The notes under the pieces were generated by a model. The model had not been told where the DNA came from and did not search any database. It saw nothing but the letters and a program-made list of their open reading frames with translations. A stretch of 64,000 nt of DNA from Terribacillus saccharophilus (GTDB taxonomy: Bacteria; Bacillota; Bacilli; Bacillales; Amphibacillaceae), in contig NZ_NPBJ01000016.1 of NCBI RefSeq assembly GCF_002272075.1, positions 178,106 through 242,105 on the forward strand. Reading direction: 5' to 3'. Position 1 is the first letter of the stretch; every line of letters starts with the position of its first letter. The position numbers and the translations under genes are program-made. Below are positions 11,279-20,964 of this stretch, piece by piece.

Positions 11279-12402
11279 GCTTTGTTTCCTCCTAGTGATC
11301 GTGTAAAAGCGTCGGTTGCGTCCAGCAAGGTCTTACGTGACGTACCCACCATTGTGAAATGCCCCATTTTCCTTTTGGGCTTGGCTTCTTGCTTGCCGTA
11401 ATCATGGATGTGGGCTAATGGTCTGTCAGGCTGCTGCCAGTACTGGTCCAGCTCTTCTCCTAATAAATTTATCATAACGGCGGCCCCGATAAAATGGACC
11501 GGCAAAAGAGGCAGTGCGCAAATCGCGCGGATATGCTGCTCGAATTGCGATACCGTACAAGCTTCAATTGTATAATGACCGGAATTATGCGGTCGCGGAG
11601 CCACTTCATTCATATAAAGCTCATCGCCTGAGACGAACATCTCGACGGTAAAGGTACCGACAACCCCGGCTGCTTCTGCAAGCTTTCCAGCAGCAGTACG
11701 CGCTTGCTCCGCCACATTCTCAGAGACAGTTGCAGGTGCAATCGTCCGATAAAGGATGTGATCACGGTGTTCATTTTCTGCCACCGGAAAATAAGTAATT
11801 TCTCCATCCTTGCCTCTAGTCAGTACAACCGATATCTCCTTATCGAATGTAAGCCATGATTCAACAATGCAGCGTCCATTTTGCCGGACGAATGCAGCAG
11901 CTTCTTGCAGGTCATCCTTAGATTCCAGTTTTAGCTGTCCTTTGCCATCGTATCCGCCGCGGCAAGTTTTTACGACCGATGGAAAACCGATTTCTCTAAC
12001 ACCTGTCAGCAGTTCCTTTTCATCTGTGACTATCGTAAAGGGCGCTACGGGAAGATTCAGTTCCTTCATGAGATTTTTTTCATTCGCTCGATCTCGGCTG
12101 ATTTCCAAAAGAAGGGAGCCTTGTGGAAGTTTCCCCTTTTCCTCCAGCAGTCTTGCTGCATCCAAATCGACGTTTTCGAATTCATAGGTGACAACATCGC
12201 TTAAGCTCTCTAGTTTCCGGATAGCGTCCCTATCATCATAAGCTGCTTCAATATGCAAGTCCGCTACTTGTGCAGCAGGACAATCGTGCGTAGGATCGAG
12301 GACAATAATTCGGTATCCCATATGCTTAGCAGTTATAGCCATCATGCGGCCAAGCTGCCCGCCTCCAAGAATGCCGATAGTGATGATATTATTTGGTCGC
12401 AA
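11275..12402 (-). CDS. purK: N5-carboxyaminoimidazole ribonucleotide synthase
   Basis: PurK uses ATP and bicarbonate to convert AIR to N5-CAIR, the substrate of PurE. The 375-residue ATP-grasp protein begins with the nucleotide-binding motif [12 protein letters not shown] and carries [13 protein letters not shown] and [17 protein letters not shown]. The start is TTG, fourteen bases inside the end of purE, with GAGGA correctly spaced upstream. Co-occurrence with the class I PurE next door supports the bacterial two-step route. Confidence 0.96.
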   Translation of the reverse strand: MRPNNIITIGILGGGQLGRMMAITAKHMGYRIIVLDPTHDCPAAQVADLHIEAAYDDRDAIRKLESLSDVVTYEFENVDLDAARLLEEKGKLPQGSLLLEISRDRANEKNLMKELNLPVAPFTIVTDEKELLTGVREIGFPSVVKTCRGGYDGKGQLKLESKDDLQEAAAFVRQNGRCIVESWLTFDKEISVVLTRGKDGEITYFPVAENEHRDHILYRTIAPATVSENVAEQARTAAGKLAEAAGVVGTFTVEMFVSGDELYMNEVAPRPHNSGHYTIEACTVSQFEQHIRAICALPLLPVHFIGAAVMINLLGEELDQYWQQPDRPLAHIHDYGKQEAKPKRKMGHFTMVGTSRKTLLDATDAFTRSLGGNKA

Positions 12403-12880
12403 GCTGATTCCTCATTTCCGCTACTTGTTTCTTCATCCCTTGCTGATAATCCAGCAGACGTTCAGCAATTTGTTTGTCATGAGTACCGAGAATTTGGGCC
12501 GCCAGGATGCCGGCATTTTTAGCTCCTGCTTTTCCGATTGCTACCGTAGCTACTGGAACACCGCCTGGCATCTGAACGATAGAGAGCAAAGAATCCATTC
12601 CATCAAGCGCTTTTGTCTGTACTGGAACACCGATCACAGGCAACGTCGTCTTGCTTGCCACCATACCTGGCAAATGGGCTGCACCGCCTGCTCCAGCAAT
12701 GATAACCTTCAAGCCTTTTTCTCTAGCACTCGCTGCATAGTCAAACATATCCTCAGGTGTACGATGAGCTGAAATCACTTCTTTCTCGAAAGAAATATCC
12801 AGCTCTTCCAATAACTTGCACGCATGCTCCATTGTCTCCCAATCAGAGATGCTTCCCATGATGATTCCAATCTCCGCCAT
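12389..12880 (-). CDS. purE: N5-CAIR mutase
   Basis: PurE moves the carboxyl group of N5-CAIR to give CAIR. The 163-residue protein has the class I signature [12 protein letters not shown] at the start, [10 protein letters not shown] near residue 43, and [12 protein letters not shown] near residue 72. It is the first gene of the twelve-gene pur operon. Its leader of about 250 bases contains a guanine riboswitch and a terminator, so the whole operon is controlled before this start codon. Confidence 0.97.
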   Translation of the reverse strand: MAEIGIIMGSISDWETMEHACKLLEELDISFEKEVISAHRTPEDMFDYAASAREKGLKVIIAGAGGAAHLPGMVASKTTLPVIGVPVQTKALDGMDSLLSIVQMPGGVPVATVAIGKAGAKNAGILAAQILGTHDKQIAERLLDYQQGMKKQVAEMRNQLATK

Positions 12881-12907
12881 CCAATCCCTCTTTTCTCTTT
12901 TTGCCGT

Positions 12908-12956
12908 AAAAAAAGCCTATTCACCTCTCCCGCTAACTGAGAGAAGACGAATAGGC
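12908..12956 (-). terminator. Riboswitch-controlled terminator of the pur operon leader
   Basis: On the minus strand an eight-base stem arm GCCTATTC and its complement enclose an inner five-base stem, followed by seven U residues. It lies about 40 bases after the guanine aptamer and about 30 bases before purE. It is therefore the likely off-state element of the riboswitch. Confidence 0.88.
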
Positions 12957-12995
12957 ATACGGTGTCGTAGGCTCATAATCATGCAGTCCATCTTC

Positions 12996-13062
12996 CCTCA
13001 TAGTCCGCCATTTACGGTAGCAGGTAGAGACTTCCGGACCGTATTTCCGGAAATATATGAGG
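12996..13062 (-). ncRNA. Guanine riboswitch aptamer (pur operon)
   Basis: The minus strand shows the purine aptamer layout: a P1 stem CCTCAT/ATGAGG, a first hairpin, the conserved junction GTCTCTACC, a second hairpin, and the closing GGACTATG. The base before UAUG is C, which by the known C74/U74 rule predicts guanine or hypoxanthine rather than adenine. It precedes a terminator and purE, as in B. subtilis. High guanine should stop transcription of the operon. Confidence 0.93.
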
Positions 13063-13137
13063 TACGATCTATAAAGCACAGCTTCACATCTCGCGCTGTA
13101 GTGTTGTCAAATCTAGCCGTGTCTTTCATGCATGTTT

Positions 13138-13166
13138 ATGATAACAATTCTGACACACATCGTCAA
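13138..13166 (-). promoter_or_regulatory. Sigma-A promoter of the pur operon
   Basis: On the minus strand TTGACG (13161-13166) and TATCAT (13138-13143) are separated by exactly 17 bases. Initiation near 13130 would give a 250-base leader containing the riboswitch. The paired PurBoxes sit directly upstream of the -35 element. Confidence 0.8.
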
Positions 13167-13170
13167 TGAA

Positions 13171-13214
13171 AAAATCGAACGATGGTTATATTGTTATATT
13201 TAATGTTCGGTTTT
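13171..13214. promoter_or_regulatory. Paired PurBox, PurR operator
   Basis: Two inverted boxes are visible. The one at 13202-13214 reads AAAACCGAACATT on the minus strand and matches the B. subtilis PurBox consensus at every position. The one at 13171-13183 reads AAAATCGAACGAT on the plus strand, a weaker match. The gap of 18 bases is close to the 16-17 known for PurR targets. The stronger box overlaps the yebG stop codon. PurR itself is not in the window. Confidence 0.8.
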
Positions 13215-13418
13215 TAGTAATTTTGTATCAAAAATAACTTTTCTTCCAATCGGTTCTACCTTCTTTGCCCCATTCTCGGTGGTTTCCCGAAAGACCGGTT
13301 CTTCCACTTTCCGAACTGGCAGATAGCCCTCTGCTTTGATACGATCCAAGCAAGCATCGATTGTCTCATTCTCACCGAACTCAAATCGTTTCTTTGCTGG
13401 TTTCTTTTCTTTTGGCAT
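13200..13418 (-). CDS. yebG: YebG-like small protein with NETI motif
   Basis: This is a 72-residue, highly charged cytosolic protein with the sequence [18 protein letters not shown], the NETI motif of the B. subtilis YebG family. It has no membrane segment and its function is unknown. The start follows GAGGGAG. It overlaps the end of yebE by 38 bases, and its stop codon overlaps the stronger PurBox. The yebE-yebG-purE order matches B. subtilis. Confidence 0.85.
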   Translation of the reverse strand: MPKEKKPAKKRFEFGENETIDACLDRIKAEGYLPVRKVEEPVFRETTENGAKKVEPIGRKVIFDTKLLKTEH

Positions 13419-13956
13419 TACGGATACGCTCCCTCTTTACACTTTTCACCCAGAAACCGCCAAAGATTTGACGAGGCTCGTAGGCAATGATAAAAGCCTT
13501 CGGATCGACTTCCTTAATTGCCTCATACAACTGGAGCTCGTATTTACGAGGCGTCAGAATTTGCATGGCGAGGCGGTCCCCATCCATTCCATAAGCAAAC
13601 CAGCTGGTTACACCATACCCTTTTTCCCGCAGTCTTCTCGTGAACTCGATACTCGGGTCAGACGAGATAACATTGACGGTAATATAGCCGAGTGCAAGCT
13701 TCTCCTCTATCTTCGAACCAAGAATAACACCAATCCCGAAACCAAGTGCGTAGGCAATCAGGTTCTGGATTTGATCCAAGTTATCTAGAACTAAGCCGAG
13801 ACCAATGGTATAGATCGTAACCTCGAAAACACTAACGAATGCTGCTATATAACGCCGTCCCTTCAATGTCAAAATCACCCGTAATGTATTCAGGCTCACA
13901 TAAACAATATTGACGACAAAGATAATCAATAACATGACGAGTGGGATTTCTAACAA
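13381..13956 (-). CDS. yebE: UPF0316/DUF2179 family membrane protein YebE
   Basis: The 191-residue protein has three hydrophobic segments in its first 80 residues and a soluble C-terminal DUF2179-type domain (about residues 105-170). The motif [21 protein letters not shown] is partly preserved and typical of the family. DUF2179 domains are linked to nucleotide binding in other proteins, but the role here is unknown. The start is TTG with AAGGAGGAAG upstream. It probably forms a short operon with the gene at 14002 and yebG. Confidence 0.85.
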   Translation of the reverse strand: MLEIPLVMLLIIFVVNIVYVSLNTLRVILTLKGRRYIAAFVSVFEVTIYTIGLGLVLDNLDQIQNLIAYALGFGIGVILGSKIEEKLALGYITVNVISSDPSIEFTRRLREKGYGVTSWFAYGMDGDRLAMQILTPRKYELQLYEAIKEVDPKAFIIAYEPRQIFGGFWVKSVKRERIRNAKRKETSKETI

Positions 13957-14001
13957 CTTACTTCCTCCTTCTTGCTAATAAAAAATTGCTGCTTATGTGT
14001 A

Positions 14002-14772
14002 TCAGTAGCCGTACTGCTTACGTTTTCGTCTTCGAAACAAATGAATCGGTATGGCAATCAAAATGAGCAGCGCCATAATGCTGGCAACTGCTGTAATTGC
14101 CGGAAAGTTCTCCGCTCTCGCAGAAGCAATAGCCACATATGCCCAAATGAACACGAGTGGATAGATACTATCACGGAAAACATGCATGAAGCCAATTGCC
14201 AGAACAGCACCGACTATCAGCAAAATGATTGTCCAAACTTCTCCTGACAAAAGCCACCCTTCAATATTATCTACCCCAAGCGATACAAAGAGAATTCCGA
14301 CGTTCAGAATTGTGGCGACGGAAACCCAGCCGATATAGATAGAAAACGGAAACAAATCAAATTTCCGGCGGTCGGATGAAGTGGAGATGGCTTGATACAG
14401 GATGATCAAGGAGATTAACAGTCCCACCATCGGAATGATGGAAATACTAAACAGTTGATAATGGAAGCTGAAAAGCCAAGCGATGTTAAAGATACAGCTT
14501 GCAATGAATGCTCCAGCGGCTCTTCCATACCACTCTGTTTCGCGTGTCGACCGCAAGAATAAGCGGATGACCCAAATAAAAGCGAATAGATAAATGTCTC
14601 CCCAAATGCTGAAAGCATATCCTGCTGGCTGAAATAATACGCCAAGTTGATCAGATAATTGACGGGTGTTCTTCCCACCGAGCGGCAAGGCGTTGGATAG
14701 ATAATTGACGACGATGGCTGCGATATATGCCAGTAAACTGAACCAAGCCAGCTTCACTGAACGGTTACTCAT
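14002..14772 (-). CDS. TspO/MBR-like tryptophan-rich membrane protein
   Basis: The 256-residue integral membrane protein has about seven predicted helices and a pattern resembling the tryptophan-rich sensory protein (TspO/MBR) superfamily. Examples are AGYAFSIWGDIYLFAFIWV near residue 55 and a conserved Asn/Trp-containing helix, FNIAWLFSF. It is longer than classical five-helix TspO proteins (about 160 residues). The start at 14772 follows GGAGGAGGAG. In B. subtilis the pbuG-yebE interval holds yebC, so this may be a positional counterpart. Ligand and function are unknown. Confidence 0.7.
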   Translation of the reverse strand: MSNRSVKLAWFSLLAYIAAIVVNYLSNALPLGGKNTRQLSDQLGVLFQPAGYAFSIWGDIYLFAFIWVIRLFLRSTRETEWYGRAAGAFIASCIFNIAWLFSFHYQLFSISIIPMVGLLISLIILYQAISTSSDRRKFDLFPFSIYIGWVSVATILNVGILFVSLGVDNIEGWLLSGEVWTIILLIVGAVLAIGFMHVFRDSIYPLVFIWAYVAIASARAENFPAITAVASIMALLILIAIPIHLFRRRKRKQYGY

Positions 14773-14902
14773 AGAAACTCCTCCTCCTCGCCCGCTGACA
14801 GACGATTGTAATCTCTCGTAAGTATAATACAATTATACCCTTCACCGTTGCAATCAACGCATAAAGGTAAAATCCGATCACAAATCTGTCATATATCTCC
14901 TA

Positions 14903-14931
14903 TAAAAAAAGCCGCCCCAATAGGAGCGGCT
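14903..14931 (-). terminator. Terminator of pbuG
   Basis: On the minus strand the stem AGCCGCTCC/GGGGCGGCT with a four-base loop is followed by a run of eight T, directly after the pbuG stop codon. Confidence 0.88.
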
Positions 14932-14936
14932 TCTAT

Positions 14937-16271
14937 TTATGCCAAAAAGATGAAGTACAAGATGAATACGACGAACAAGAACCACATAACTGGGTGGATC
15001 TCTTTTACACGCCCTTTTACAAGCAACGTAAGCGGATAGAAAATAAATCCGACCGCAATACCAGTAGCAATACTGCCTGTGAGCGGCATCATCAGAATTG
15101 TGAAAAAGGCTGGTACAGCCAACTCTACTTTATCCCATTCAATTTCCTTCAAGGAAGAACACATCAGTACACCAACCACGATCAAGGCCGGTGCTGTCAC
15201 TTCGTTGGTAATGACAGACAATAGCGGACTGAAAAATAGTGCCAAAAGGAAACAAATCGCAGTCACTACAGCTGTAAATCCTGATCTTCCGCCTGCGCCT
15301 ACACCTGTTGTTGATTCAACATATGCAGTTGTGTTTGAAGTACCAAGCACTGCACCTGCAACAGTAGCACCAGAATCCGCAAGTAAAGCCTGACCTGGAT
15401 TTGGAAGCTTGCCGTCTTTCATCAAACCAGCTTTGGTAGCTACTGCAACCAATGTACCGGCTGTATCAAAGAAATCCACGAATAAGAAAGTCAAGATGAC
15501 AGTCAGCATTTGAATCGTGAAGATATCACCGAAATGCGCAAATGCTGCCCCGAATGTAGGAGCAAGACTTGGTACGCTTCCGACAACGTCTCCGACTGCC
15601 GTTGGCGGATCAATCAATCCGACAACCATGCCAGCTACTGCAGTAATGATCATTCCAATGAAGATCGCTGCGCGGAATCCTTTTACCAAGAGAATTGCTG
15701 TCACAAAGATACCAAAGATAGCTAACAGTGCTGGACCGCTGTGGATATCTCCAAGAGCCACAACTGTATCCTCACTCATCACAACGAGGTTAGCGTTCTT
15801 TAAACCGATGAAAGCTATGAAAAGACCAATACCAGCGCCAACAGCCAATTTCAAAGTCGGTGGAATTGAGTTAATCAAAAGCTCACGTAAACCCGAAAGA
15901 GAAAGAATCATGAAAATGACACCGGAAGCAAAAACGCCTGCCAATGCTGTTTCCCACGGAATACCATAAGTTAGAACAACTGTAAAAGCGAAAAAGGCAT
16001 TCAATCCCATACCAGGAGCGAGCGCAATCGGCAATTTAGCGAATACACCCATTATCAGTGTACCAATCGCGGAAGCAATCGCTGTTGCAGTGAAAATTGC
16101 ACCCGCATCCATACGGCCTCCAGGAATTGCGCTGTCCGGCACACCTTGCAGAGTCAGAACATTAGGATTAACGAACAGGATGTACGCCATCGACAGGAAT
16201 GTCGTGATACCGGCGATAATCTCAGTTCGGTAAGACGTGTTCAATTCATCAAAACGGAAAAAACGTTTCAT
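14937..16271 (-). CDS. pbuG: Hypoxanthine/guanine permease
   Basis: PbuG imports hypoxanthine and guanine across the cytoplasmic membrane. The 444-residue protein is an NCS2-type transporter of the AzgA-like branch. It opens MKRFFRFDELNTSYRTEI and contains LAPGMGLNAFFAF near residue 85, TLVAVATKAGLM near residue 275 and GTSNTTAYVESTTGV near residue 313. These match B. subtilis PbuG over their whole length. About twelve helices are expected. Its leader carries a guanine riboswitch, so uptake is shut down with de novo synthesis when guanine is plentiful. Confidence 0.95.
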   Translation of the reverse strand: MKRFFRFDELNTSYRTEIIAGITTFLSMAYILFVNPNVLTLQGVPDSAIPGGRMDAGAIFTATAIASAIGTLIMGVFAKLPIALAPGMGLNAFFAFTVVLTYGIPWETALAGVFASGVIFMILSLSGLRELLINSIPPTLKLAVGAGIGLFIAFIGLKNANLVVMSEDTVVALGDIHSGPALLAIFGIFVTAILLVKGFRAAIFIGMIITAVAGMVVGLIDPPTAVGDVVGSVPSLAPTFGAAFAHFGDIFTIQMLTVILTFLFVDFFDTAGTLVAVATKAGLMKDGKLPNPGQALLADSGATVAGAVLGTSNTTAYVESTTGVGAGGRSGFTAVVTAICFLLALFFSPLLSVITNEVTAPALIVVGVLMCSSLKEIEWDKVELAVPAFFTILMMPLTGSIATGIAVGFIFYPLTLLVKGRVKEIHPVMWFLFVVFILYFIFLA

Positions 16272-16317
16272 AACTTGTTACTCCTCCTGTTGCTTCGATT
16301 GGGCAGGATAAGCTTTC

Positions 16318-16355
16318 AAATAAAAAACACTTCTGCCCTAAGAGCAAGAAGCGTT
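16318..16355 (-). terminator. Riboswitch-controlled terminator of the pbuG leader
   Basis: The minus strand stem AACGCTTCT/AGAAGTGTT (one G-U pair) with an inner three-base stem is followed by a T-rich stretch. It is placed between the purine aptamer and pbuG. Confidence 0.85.
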
Positions 16356-16402
16356 TCCTATCTACACCACATCTGCGTATGTAACTCAGATTGAGAGGTC
16401 AG

Positions 16403-16465
16403 CGTAGTCAGGTTAATGACGGTAACCTGGTAGAAACTCATGGGCCATATTCCCAAAATTATACG
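16403..16465 (-). ncRNA. Guanine riboswitch aptamer (pbuG)
   Basis: The minus strand shows CGTATAAT, a first hairpin with GGGAATATGGCCC, the junction GTTTCTACC, a second hairpin ending in CCTGACTACG, and the P1 partner. The discriminating base is C, predicting guanine or hypoxanthine binding. The terminator follows about 48 bases later. The architecture matches the known pbuG riboswitch. Confidence 0.93.
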
Positions 16466-16497
16466 AAGACGAAAATATATAGTATTAATACTCTTTC

Positions 16498-16527
16498 ACT
16501 ATAAAAGCATTTTGCCTGCTTCGTCAA
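16498..16527 (-). promoter_or_regulatory. Sigma-A promoter of pbuG
   Basis: On the minus strand TTGACG (16522-16527) and TATAGT (16498-16503) are 18 bases apart. A transcript from here would contain the whole riboswitch. A weak PurBox-like sequence lies immediately upstream, but I could not find a convincing partner box. Confidence 0.65.
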
Positions 16528-16581
16528 TGTTTTTTCGGTAAATGTACCTAAGAATAGTATTAGTAATCGTTTCCAACTTAT

Positions 16582-18096
16582 TCAGCTGATAGTGGATTGT
16601 ACCTTTTCTGCATTTTGTTCTTCGAAATATGATTGAATAATTGCGTGGTCAGAATGCGGAATAGCCTTTCCTCTGACGAACTGTGCACCATTGATTTGTC
16701 CGCCTGTAAGCAGGACAATATCTCCTTCCCGACTCAGATCGAGCGCAAGACAGACAGCTTTGGCTCTCGTCTGTGCCGTGGACACATTCTGCACGCGGTC
16801 ACTAAAACCCTTACATACCGCATCGATGATGTTTTTTGGATCATGATGACCTGGATGATCAACAGACACAACAATCTCATCTGCTCTTCCCTCAATTGTC
16901 TGCGCCATTTTCGGCATCTTCCCGAAATCCCTGATGCCGACTCCCAATATCATTACGATCAAGCGACGATGCGGAATAGCATTCACCGCTGTTAATAACT
17001 GATCCAATGCAGCTGGAGTGTGGGCATAATCAAGAATAATTTTCCTGCTGCCGTACTGTTCGATTACTTCAAAACGCCCTTCAGGATTCTCCATTGTAAC
17101 TAAGACATCCACGATTGATTCCAAATCGTAACCAAGATGTATTGCTGTTCCAACTGCAGCAATAAGATTAGACACGTTGTACGCACCATAAATCGGTGCA
17201 CGAATCGTATATGTTTTTCCATTTGTATAAAGCTCAAATTGGATACCATGCGCATCTGTCTGAAGATTTGATGCAATCAAATCTGCCTCGCTATTTTTCT
17301 TAAGACTATATGTCAGCAGCTTCCCTTGGAACGTATCCAGAATATCCTGCGCCATTCCTTCGTCGTCGATATTTACGATTGCAGTAGCGGCTTGCTCAAA
17401 CAATTTCATCTTCGCCTGCTTGTAATTATCCATTGTTTCATGGTATTCCAAGTGCTCTGGAGATAAATTTGTATGAATTGCAACATCAAATGTCATGGCT
17501 GCCGTACGCTTCTGATCCAATGCAATAGACGTTGCCTCCATAACTACCGCTTTTTCGCCCTCCGATTCCAGCAATTTGAAAAGCGCATGCAAATCAGCAG
17601 ATTCAGGCGTAGTAGGCGTGCTTTTAAAGAAGTCGAGCTTCTCTTTGGACGTAACAATACCGCATGTTCCAATTGACGTTGTCCGAAGCTGGAGCTGATT
17701 CAACAAGGAACGGACATACGCCGCTACTGTCGTCTTCCCATTTGTTCCGGTGACAGCAACTGTAACAAGCTTTGTCCAAGCCTCATCTGATAGCAGCACT
17801 GCCAACTGTGCCATCGCCAGCCGGGCATCCTCTACAACAAGGAAGGTGCAATCCTCAAACTGGCGATAATAGGATTTCAGCAGATCTTCATTTGTTCCTA
17901 CAATGATAGAAGCACCTTGTGCAATGCTATCCTCTATAAAAGCGTGCCCATCATGGTTATCCCCTTGGATACAAACGAAAACATCATGTTTCGTTACGTA
18001 ACGGGAATCAAAACGGACAATATTGGCAATCGTACTAGAAGCACCGTAAATACGCTTAAAATTGACCTTATTCTGTTTCATTAAATTGATAATCAT
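16582..18096 (-). CDS. MurE-like UDP-MurNAc-dipeptide ligase paralogue
   Basis: The 504-residue protein has all three Mur ligase domains. These are a MurE-type N-terminal domain with FDSRYVTKHDVFVCIQG, the ATP loop TGTNGKTT at residues 116-123, TPTTPES near 160, the carbamylated-Lys region NYKQAKMK (Lys229), LDYAHTPAAL near 356 and GIRDFGK near 388. The normal diaminopimelate-binding motif DNPR is replaced by DHPG (413-416), and the usual GKGHE motif region reads GGQING. I therefore infer a MurE relative acting on UDP-MurNAc-peptide but with a different amino acid, or a specialised role. It stands alone, outside any division/cell-wall cluster. Confidence 0.8.
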   Translation of the reverse strand: MIINLMKQNKVNFKRIYGASSTIANIVRFDSRYVTKHDVFVCIQGDNHDGHAFIEDSIAQGASIIVGTNEDLLKSYYRQFEDCTFLVVEDARLAMAQLAVLLSDEAWTKLVTVAVTGTNGKTTVAAYVRSLLNQLQLRTTSIGTCGIVTSKEKLDFFKSTPTTPESADLHALFKLLESEGEKAVVMEATSIALDQKRTAAMTFDVAIHTNLSPEHLEYHETMDNYKQAKMKLFEQAATAIVNIDDEGMAQDILDTFQGKLLTYSLKKNSEADLIASNLQTDAHGIQFELYTNGKTYTIRAPIYGAYNVSNLIAAVGTAIHLGYDLESIVDVLVTMENPEGRFEVIEQYGSRKIILDYAHTPAALDQLLTAVNAIPHRRLIVMILGVGIRDFGKMPKMAQTIEGRADEIVVSVDHPGHHDPKNIIDAVCKGFSDRVQNVSTAQTRAKAVCLALDLSREGDIVLLTGGQINGAQFVRGKAIPHSDHAIIQSYFEEQNAEKVQSTIS

Positions 18097-18275
18097 GGCT
18101 ACCCCCTGTATTTCCGGTCCAAGTATTTTCTTTTTTTACCCGAAATTTACGGCGGTTATACCATTTCTTCAAAAAACATGCTCCAAGCCCTATAACTCTT
18201 CCACATTCAACCATTGATTGCCAGCTTTATACACTTTATAATGTAAACATGCTACATCAAAGGTGTTGACAGACT

Positions 18276-19328
18276 GTGAAGAAATATTTCATCGGCAGCC
18301 GTGTCATCAAGACAGGGATTGCTGTGTTTTTTACTGCATTAATTTGTGAAATTGTACACATATCACCGGCTTTTGCGGTTATTGCAGCTATCGTGACGAT
18401 AGAGCCGACAATTCATGCATCCATACAAAAAGGTCTGATCCGTTTACCAGCCAGTATGGTCGGAGCAGCATTTTCTGTTCTTTCGATTTATTTATTCGGA
18501 GCTTCTCCGCTGACCTACACGGCAGCGGCTTTTTTGACGATTCTGGTTTGCTTTAAATTAAAACTCCATGCAGGTTTGATTGTAGCGACAATTACAGCAG
18601 TTGCTATGATTGACGTGGAACATACAAGTTTATGGGCAGATTTCTGGGCCCGGCTCGGCGGAAGCGTTATTGGAATTATCATTTCAACATTGGTTAATAT
18701 GCTTATCCTGCCGCCAGATTACTTTAAGAAATCTCGTCAGCAGTTAGATTTAGTTATTTCGCATACGAATGAGCTGATCCATGCTTTCGTTGATATAAGG
18801 ATCAGGAAAACACAAGGTGACCAGCCTGTCCACAGTTTAACGGCATCGTTCAGCAAACTGACAGATGAACGGCTGCTCCTGGAACAGTATGTGCAGCACC
18901 AGCAGATGGAAATGCGATATCATCTTCCGAATTCGAAAGCAAAAGCAGTATTAGATAAAGAAGCAGCCCTAACTCAGAAGCTGAAGCTGATTCATTATCA
19001 TCTTTGGAATTTGATTCACGCAGGGCGCAGCGACAGACAGCTGCATTGGAATACAGAACAGCGCAACCGCTTCGGTGCAGCTGCTGAAGCAGTTCAAGGG
19101 AAACTATCACATTGGATGAAGGAAGATCAAGTGTCAGGCGAAAAGCAGTTTCAGGACTTGTTCCAGTTATTCTGGAGCATCGATATGCCGAAGGATCCGT
19201 CAGATGGCTACTTCCCGATTGAAAGTATCTATCTGTACGAACTGCTGTCCATACACGAGCTTGTTTATGACCAGCAATCCGGTAAAACTCATCTGCTTGT
19301 ACAAAAAGAGGCCATGCTATCTGATTGA
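18276..19328 (+). CDS. FUSC/aromatic acid exporter family membrane protein
   Basis: The 350-residue protein has an N-terminal block of about five membrane helices (residues 8-150) and a long soluble C-terminal half rich in charged helices. This is the layout of the DUF939 / aromatic acid exporter (ArAE_1) family, represented by B. subtilis YqjA and YgaE. The motif TIEPTIHASIQKGLIRLPAS is typical. The start is GTG with AAAGGTG upstream. Substrate is unknown. It converges on guaA with a shared terminator. Confidence 0.8.
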   Translation: MKKYFIGSRVIKTGIAVFFTALICEIVHISPAFAVIAAIVTIEPTIHASIQKGLIRLPASMVGAAFSVLSIYLFGASPLTYTAAAFLTILVCFKLKLHAGLIVATITAVAMIDVEHTSLWADFWARLGGSVIGIIISTLVNMLILPPDYFKKSRQQLDLVISHTNELIHAFVDIRIRKTQGDQPVHSLTASFSKLTDERLLLEQYVQHQQMEMRYHLPNSKAKAVLDKEAALTQKLKLIHYHLWNLIHAGRSDRQLHWNTEQRNRFGAAAEAVQGKLSHWMKEDQVSGEKQFQDLFQLFWSIDMPKDPSDGYFPIESIYLYELLSIHELVYDQQSGKTHLLVQKEAMLSD

Positions 19329-19343
19329 TAGCATGGCCTCTTT
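19305..19343. terminator. Bidirectional terminator between the FUSC-type gene and guaA
   Basis: A perfect 17-bp stem beginning AAAGAGGCCATGCTATC encloses a five-base loop, with A and T runs on the flanks. It overlaps the last codons of the plus-strand gene and ends just before the guaA stop, so it serves both convergent genes. Confidence 0.9.
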
Positions 19344-19346
19344 CCT

Positions 19347-20885
19347 TTATTCCCACTCGATTGTTGCAGGTGGCTTACTCGTCACGTCATACACGACGCG
19401 GTTTACATGTTTCACTTCATTGACGAAACGTACAGAGATACGCTCCAATACATCCCATGGGATACGTGCCCAGTCGGAGGTCATACCATCAATAGAAGTT
19501 ACCGCACGAATTCCTAGTGTGTAGTCATACGTACGAGCATCTCCCATTACACCGACGCTCTTGAATCCTGGAAGGACAGTGAAGTACTGCCAGATATCGC
19601 GTTCAAGACCTGCTTTTGCAACCTCTTCATGTAGAATCGCATCGGATTCGCGCACGATTTCAAGCTTCTCTTCTGTAATTTCACCGATAACACGGATTGC
19701 TAGTCCAGGCCCAGGGAATGGCTGACGGTGAACGATCGCGTCCGGCAAACCAAGCTCAGTTCCTAGTTCACGTACTTCATCTTTGAACAATGTTTTCAAT
19801 GGTTCGATCAATTCGAACTGCATATCTTCTGGCAGTCCGCCCACGTTATGGTGAGATTTAATTGTCTGTGCTGTTTCTGTACCGCTTTCTACGATATCCG
19901 TATACAGTGTACCTTGTGCAAGGAAGTCCATGTTTTCAAGCTTGGATGCTTCATCATCGAATACATAGATGAATTCATTACCAATGATCTTACGTTTTTG
20001 TTCTGGATCTGAAGCGCCTTTCAGCTTGCCCAAGAAACGGTCTTGTGCATGCACTGCAACCAAATTGATTTTGAATTCGTCACGGAAAGTCTTCTCGACC
20101 ATTGCACCTTCGTTTTTACGAAGCAAACCATGATCCACAAAAATACATGTCAGCTGATCGCCGATTGCTTTGTGGATAAGGGCAGCTACTACAGAAGAGT
20201 CTACACCGCCGCTCAATGCACAAAGAACGTTTTTGTCGCCGACTTGCTGACGAATTTTTTCTGTTTCCATTTCGATGAAGTTTTCCATCGTCCATTCCGC
20301 TTTTGCATGGCAGACGTCGAAAACGAACTGCTTCAGCATATGGTTTCCGTACTCGGAATGGCGCACTTCAGGGTGGTACTGAACACCATAAAGGTTACGT
20401 TCTTTGTTGCTGATGGCAGCAACTGGGGTGGACGGGCTTGTCGCATCAACGCTGAAGCCTGGTGCTGGATCCAATACTTTATCACCATGGCTCATCCAGA
20501 CTAGCTGTTTTTCCGGTGAATCTTTAAAGATGACAGATGGGTTTGTCAATGTAATTTCCGCACGGCCGTATTCCCGGCTGTCAGCACGCTGCACATTTCC
20601 ACCGAAATGTTGCGTCATTAGCTGCATACCATAGCAGATACCCAATACTGGGATTCCAAGTTCGAAGATTTCTTCGTCACAACGGAAACTGTTTTCGTCA
20701 TATACACTGTGCGGTCCGCCGGAAAGGATGATTCCTTTCGGGTTCATCTTACGAATCTCATCTGCTGTCAGTTTGTGGGAATGTAATTCGCTGTATACAC
20801 CGAACTCCCGGATCCTTCTTGTGATTAATTGATTGTACTGGCTTCCAAAGTCCAGTACCAATATCATATCTGTATCGATATCCAA
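19347..20885 (-). CDS. guaA: GMP synthase (glutamine-hydrolysing)
   Basis: GuaA aminates XMP to GMP with ATP and glutamine. The 512-residue protein has an N-terminal class I amidotransferase domain (nucleophile Cys84 in LGICYG, partner residues in [11 protein letters not shown]). It also has an ATP-pyrophosphatase domain (loop [10 protein letters not shown] near residue 222) and a C-terminal dimerisation domain with [12 protein letters not shown]. The TTG start is chosen because GAAGGAG lies ten bases upstream. The next Met is too far away. Its position downstream of yebA matches B. subtilis. It has a structured leader. Confidence 0.96.
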   Translation of the reverse strand: MDIDTDMILVLDFGSQYNQLITRRIREFGVYSELHSHKLTADEIRKMNPKGIILSGGPHSVYDENSFRCDEEIFELGIPVLGICYGMQLMTQHFGGNVQRADSREYGRAEITLTNPSVIFKDSPEKQLVWMSHGDKVLDPAPGFSVDATSPSTPVAAISNKERNLYGVQYHPEVRHSEYGNHMLKQFVFDVCHAKAEWTMENFIEMETEKIRQQVGDKNVLCALSGGVDSSVVAALIHKAIGDQLTCIFVDHGLLRKNEGAMVEKTFRDEFKINLVAVHAQDRFLGKLKGASDPEQKRKIIGNEFIYVFDDEASKLENMDFLAQGTLYTDIVESGTETAQTIKSHHNVGGLPEDMQFELIEPLKTLFKDEVRELGTELGLPDAIVHRQPFPGPGLAIRVIGEITEEKLEIVRESDAILHEEVAKAGLERDIWQYFTVLPGFKSVGVMGDARTYDYTLGIRAVTSIDGMTSDWARIPWDVLERISVRFVNEVKHVNRVVYDVTSKPPATIEWE

Positions 20886-20964
20886 AGTCTGTCCACTCCT
20901 TCATTATTCTCTAGATATAAGCAGGTTGGGTGCATGCACCACATTTTACCTTTATCACGTCTTG

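Noticed and set aside
16529..16541. PurBox next to the pbuG -35
   Set aside because: TTTACCGAAAAAA resembles a box but differs at several positions, and no inverted partner at the expected spacing was found.
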